7,939 nt of DNA. Origin: an uncultured Bacteroidales bacterium. GTDB taxonomy: Bacteria > Bacteroidota > Bacteroidia > Bacteroidales > Paludibacteraceae. Location of the stretch: the NCBI GenBank assembly GCA_903873355.1, contig CAIQOG010000056.1:1-7939 (forward strand), read 5' to 3'. The notes under the pieces are model-generated. The model was given only the letters and a program-made list of their open reading frames with translations. It was not told the origin of the DNA and did not search any database. A program made the translations under genes and the position numbers. Of the stretch, positions 6,818-7,939 are shown one piece after another (positions within the stretch are counted from its first letter, which is position 1; each line of letters begins with the position of its first letter).

Positions 6818-7939
6818 ATGTTATCACCAACTGATGAAATTTTATTGAAGAAAAAAGGAATTACTGCTGAAAAAATCAGAGAACAACTTAACGCTTTTTC
6901 CACCGGTTTTCCGTTTTTGGAAATACGCAGTGCTGCTGAACCGGGTAATGGAATTATTCAGATAAAAGATTCTGAAACTTCCACCCTGCTTAATCAATGG
7001 GAGGATTATTTGAAATCAGATGCGACCATTATCAAATTTGTGCCTGCTTCAGGAGCTGCAAGCCGCATGTTTAAAGACCTTTTTGAGTTTTTAGAAAAAG
7101 AAACCAGTGAACCGACCACTGCTTTCGAAAAGAAATTTTTTAGTGAAATCAGGAAATTTGCTTTTTATGAAGAACTGGATGAAGTTTGCCTGAATAACAA
7201 TGGAAAATCGATTGACCAATTGACAGAAAGCAATCAATATAAACCTGTTGTAGAAAATTTGTTGTCAGCCAAAGGGTTGAATTATGGTGCATTACCCAAA
7301 GGATTGTTGCGTTTCCACTCTTATGGTCCAAAAAAACGAACTCCGATGCAGGAACATTTGGTAGAAGGAGCGCTTTATGCTGCCGGAAAAACCGGAAATG
7401 CGAATATTCATTTTACAGTATCAACCGAGCATCGTGAACTGTTTGAGAAGCATCTGAAAGAATCTCTGCCAACATACGAAAAGAAATTTGGCGTGAAGTA
7501 CAATGTGAGTTTTTCGGAACAAAAACCATCGACAGATACCATAGCTGCTGATGAAAATAACCAGCCTTTCCGTGATAAAGGCGAGTTGGTTTTCCGTCCC
7601 GGTGGTCACGGAGCTTTGATTGAAAATCTGAATGACCTGAACGGTGATATTGTATTCGTTAAAAATATTGACAATGTGGTTCCTGATTCGCTAAAGGAAA
7701 GCACGGTGACTTACAAAAAAGTCATTGCCGGAATGCTGGTAAACCTTCAGAGACAATGCTTCGCGTATCTTCATGAGCTTGAAAACGAGTCCATTTTGGA
7801 TGCTAAACTGACGGTTATTGCACAATTCTGCGAAGCAAGATTGAATAACCATCATGCTGATTTACATTCACTCACGCATAATGAATTGAAAAAATATCTT
7901 GTTGCAAAACTGAATCGTCCAATCCGCGTTTGCGGTATG
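6818..7939 (+). CDS. DUF4301 family protein, possible nucleotidyltransferase fold, C-terminus cut by the right edge
   Basis: An open frame of 374 codons runs from ATG 6818 to the window end. An in-frame TAA at 6809-6811 fixes this as the first possible ATG. I recognise it as DUF4301, a family of unknown function common in Bacteroidota and usually about 500 residues, so roughly a quarter is missing. Visible blocks are KFVPASGAASRMFKDL (73-88), GLLRFHSYGPKKRTPMQEHL (162-181), FRPGGHGALIENLNDL (259-274) and DIVFVKNIDNVVPD (277-290). Their order and character recall UDP-sugar pyrophosphorylases: a GG/GT nucleotide loop, a PPGHGD loop, and a strand ending in N-x-DN that binds metal. That suggests a GT-A-like nucleotidyltransferase, which is inference only. 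There is no signal peptide, so it is probably cytoplasmic. It follows the lipoprotein gene after 49 bases with no terminator between them. Confidence 0.88.
   Translation, partial: MLSPTDEILLKKKGITAEKIREQLNAFSTGFPFLEIRSAAEPGNGIIQIKDSETSTLLNQWEDYLKSDATIIKFVPASGAASRMFKDLFEFLEKETSEPTTAFEKKFFSEIRKFAFYEELDEVCLNNNGKSIDQLTESNQYKPVVENLLSAKGLNYGALPKGLLRFHSYGPKKRTPMQEHLVEGALYAAGKTGNANIHFTVSTEHRELFEKHLKESLPTYEKKFGVKYNVSFSEQKPSTDTIAADENNQPFRDKGELVFRPGGHGALIENLNDLNGDIVFVKNIDNVVPDSLKESTVTYKKVIAGMLVNLQRQCFAYLHELENESILDAKLTVIAQFCEARLNNHHADLHSLTHNELKKYLVAKLNRPIRVCGM

Overview
This AT-rich window reads as chromosomal DNA of a Bacteroidota bacterium, probably of the Bacteroidales or a close relative. The reasons are family content (a short Wza-type export lipoprotein paired with a Wzc/GumC-type protein, a DUF4301 protein, a DUF6340-like lipoprotein, and a small helix-turn-helix protein of a type I associate with this phylum), the lack of clear Shine-Dalgarno sequences before most starts, and candidate promoters of the Bacteroidetes type (TTTG / TAnnTTTG). 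These are family recognitions from memory, not search results. No rRNA, tRNA, CRISPR array, insertion sequence or phage gene was seen.

Left part (1-2364, minus strand): two genes for surface or extracellular polysaccharide export. The upstream gene encodes an outer-membrane polysaccharide export lipoprotein. It is followed after 64 bases by the inner-membrane co-polymerase/autokinase-type partner, which runs off the left edge. They look like the first genes of a capsule or exopolysaccharide locus continuing to the left.

Middle (2365-3143): a very AT-rich, gene-free stretch of 467 bases holds candidate divergent promoters. It is followed by a single small gene for a helix-turn-helix protein, closed off by a strong intrinsic terminator at 3106-3143.

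Right part (3182-7939, plus strand): a run of co-directional genes that is probably one transcription unit. A HIT-family protein, an RsmF-type m5C RNA methyltransferase and a PhnP-like metallo-beta-lactamase-fold hydrolase are packed with gaps of 0 and 3 bases and share one reading frame. A lipoprotein with a C-terminal TPR-like region follows after 38 bases. After 49 bases comes a DUF4301 protein, cut by the right edge, whose motifs resemble those of UDP-sugar pyrophosphorylases. The first three look like housekeeping RNA and nucleotide functions; the last two are of unknown function.

No clearly new multi-gene system is visible. The items most worth a second look are the DUF4301 protein as a possible nucleotidyltransferase, the uncharacterised lipoprotein, and the small DNA-binding protein beside the polysaccharide promoter region.
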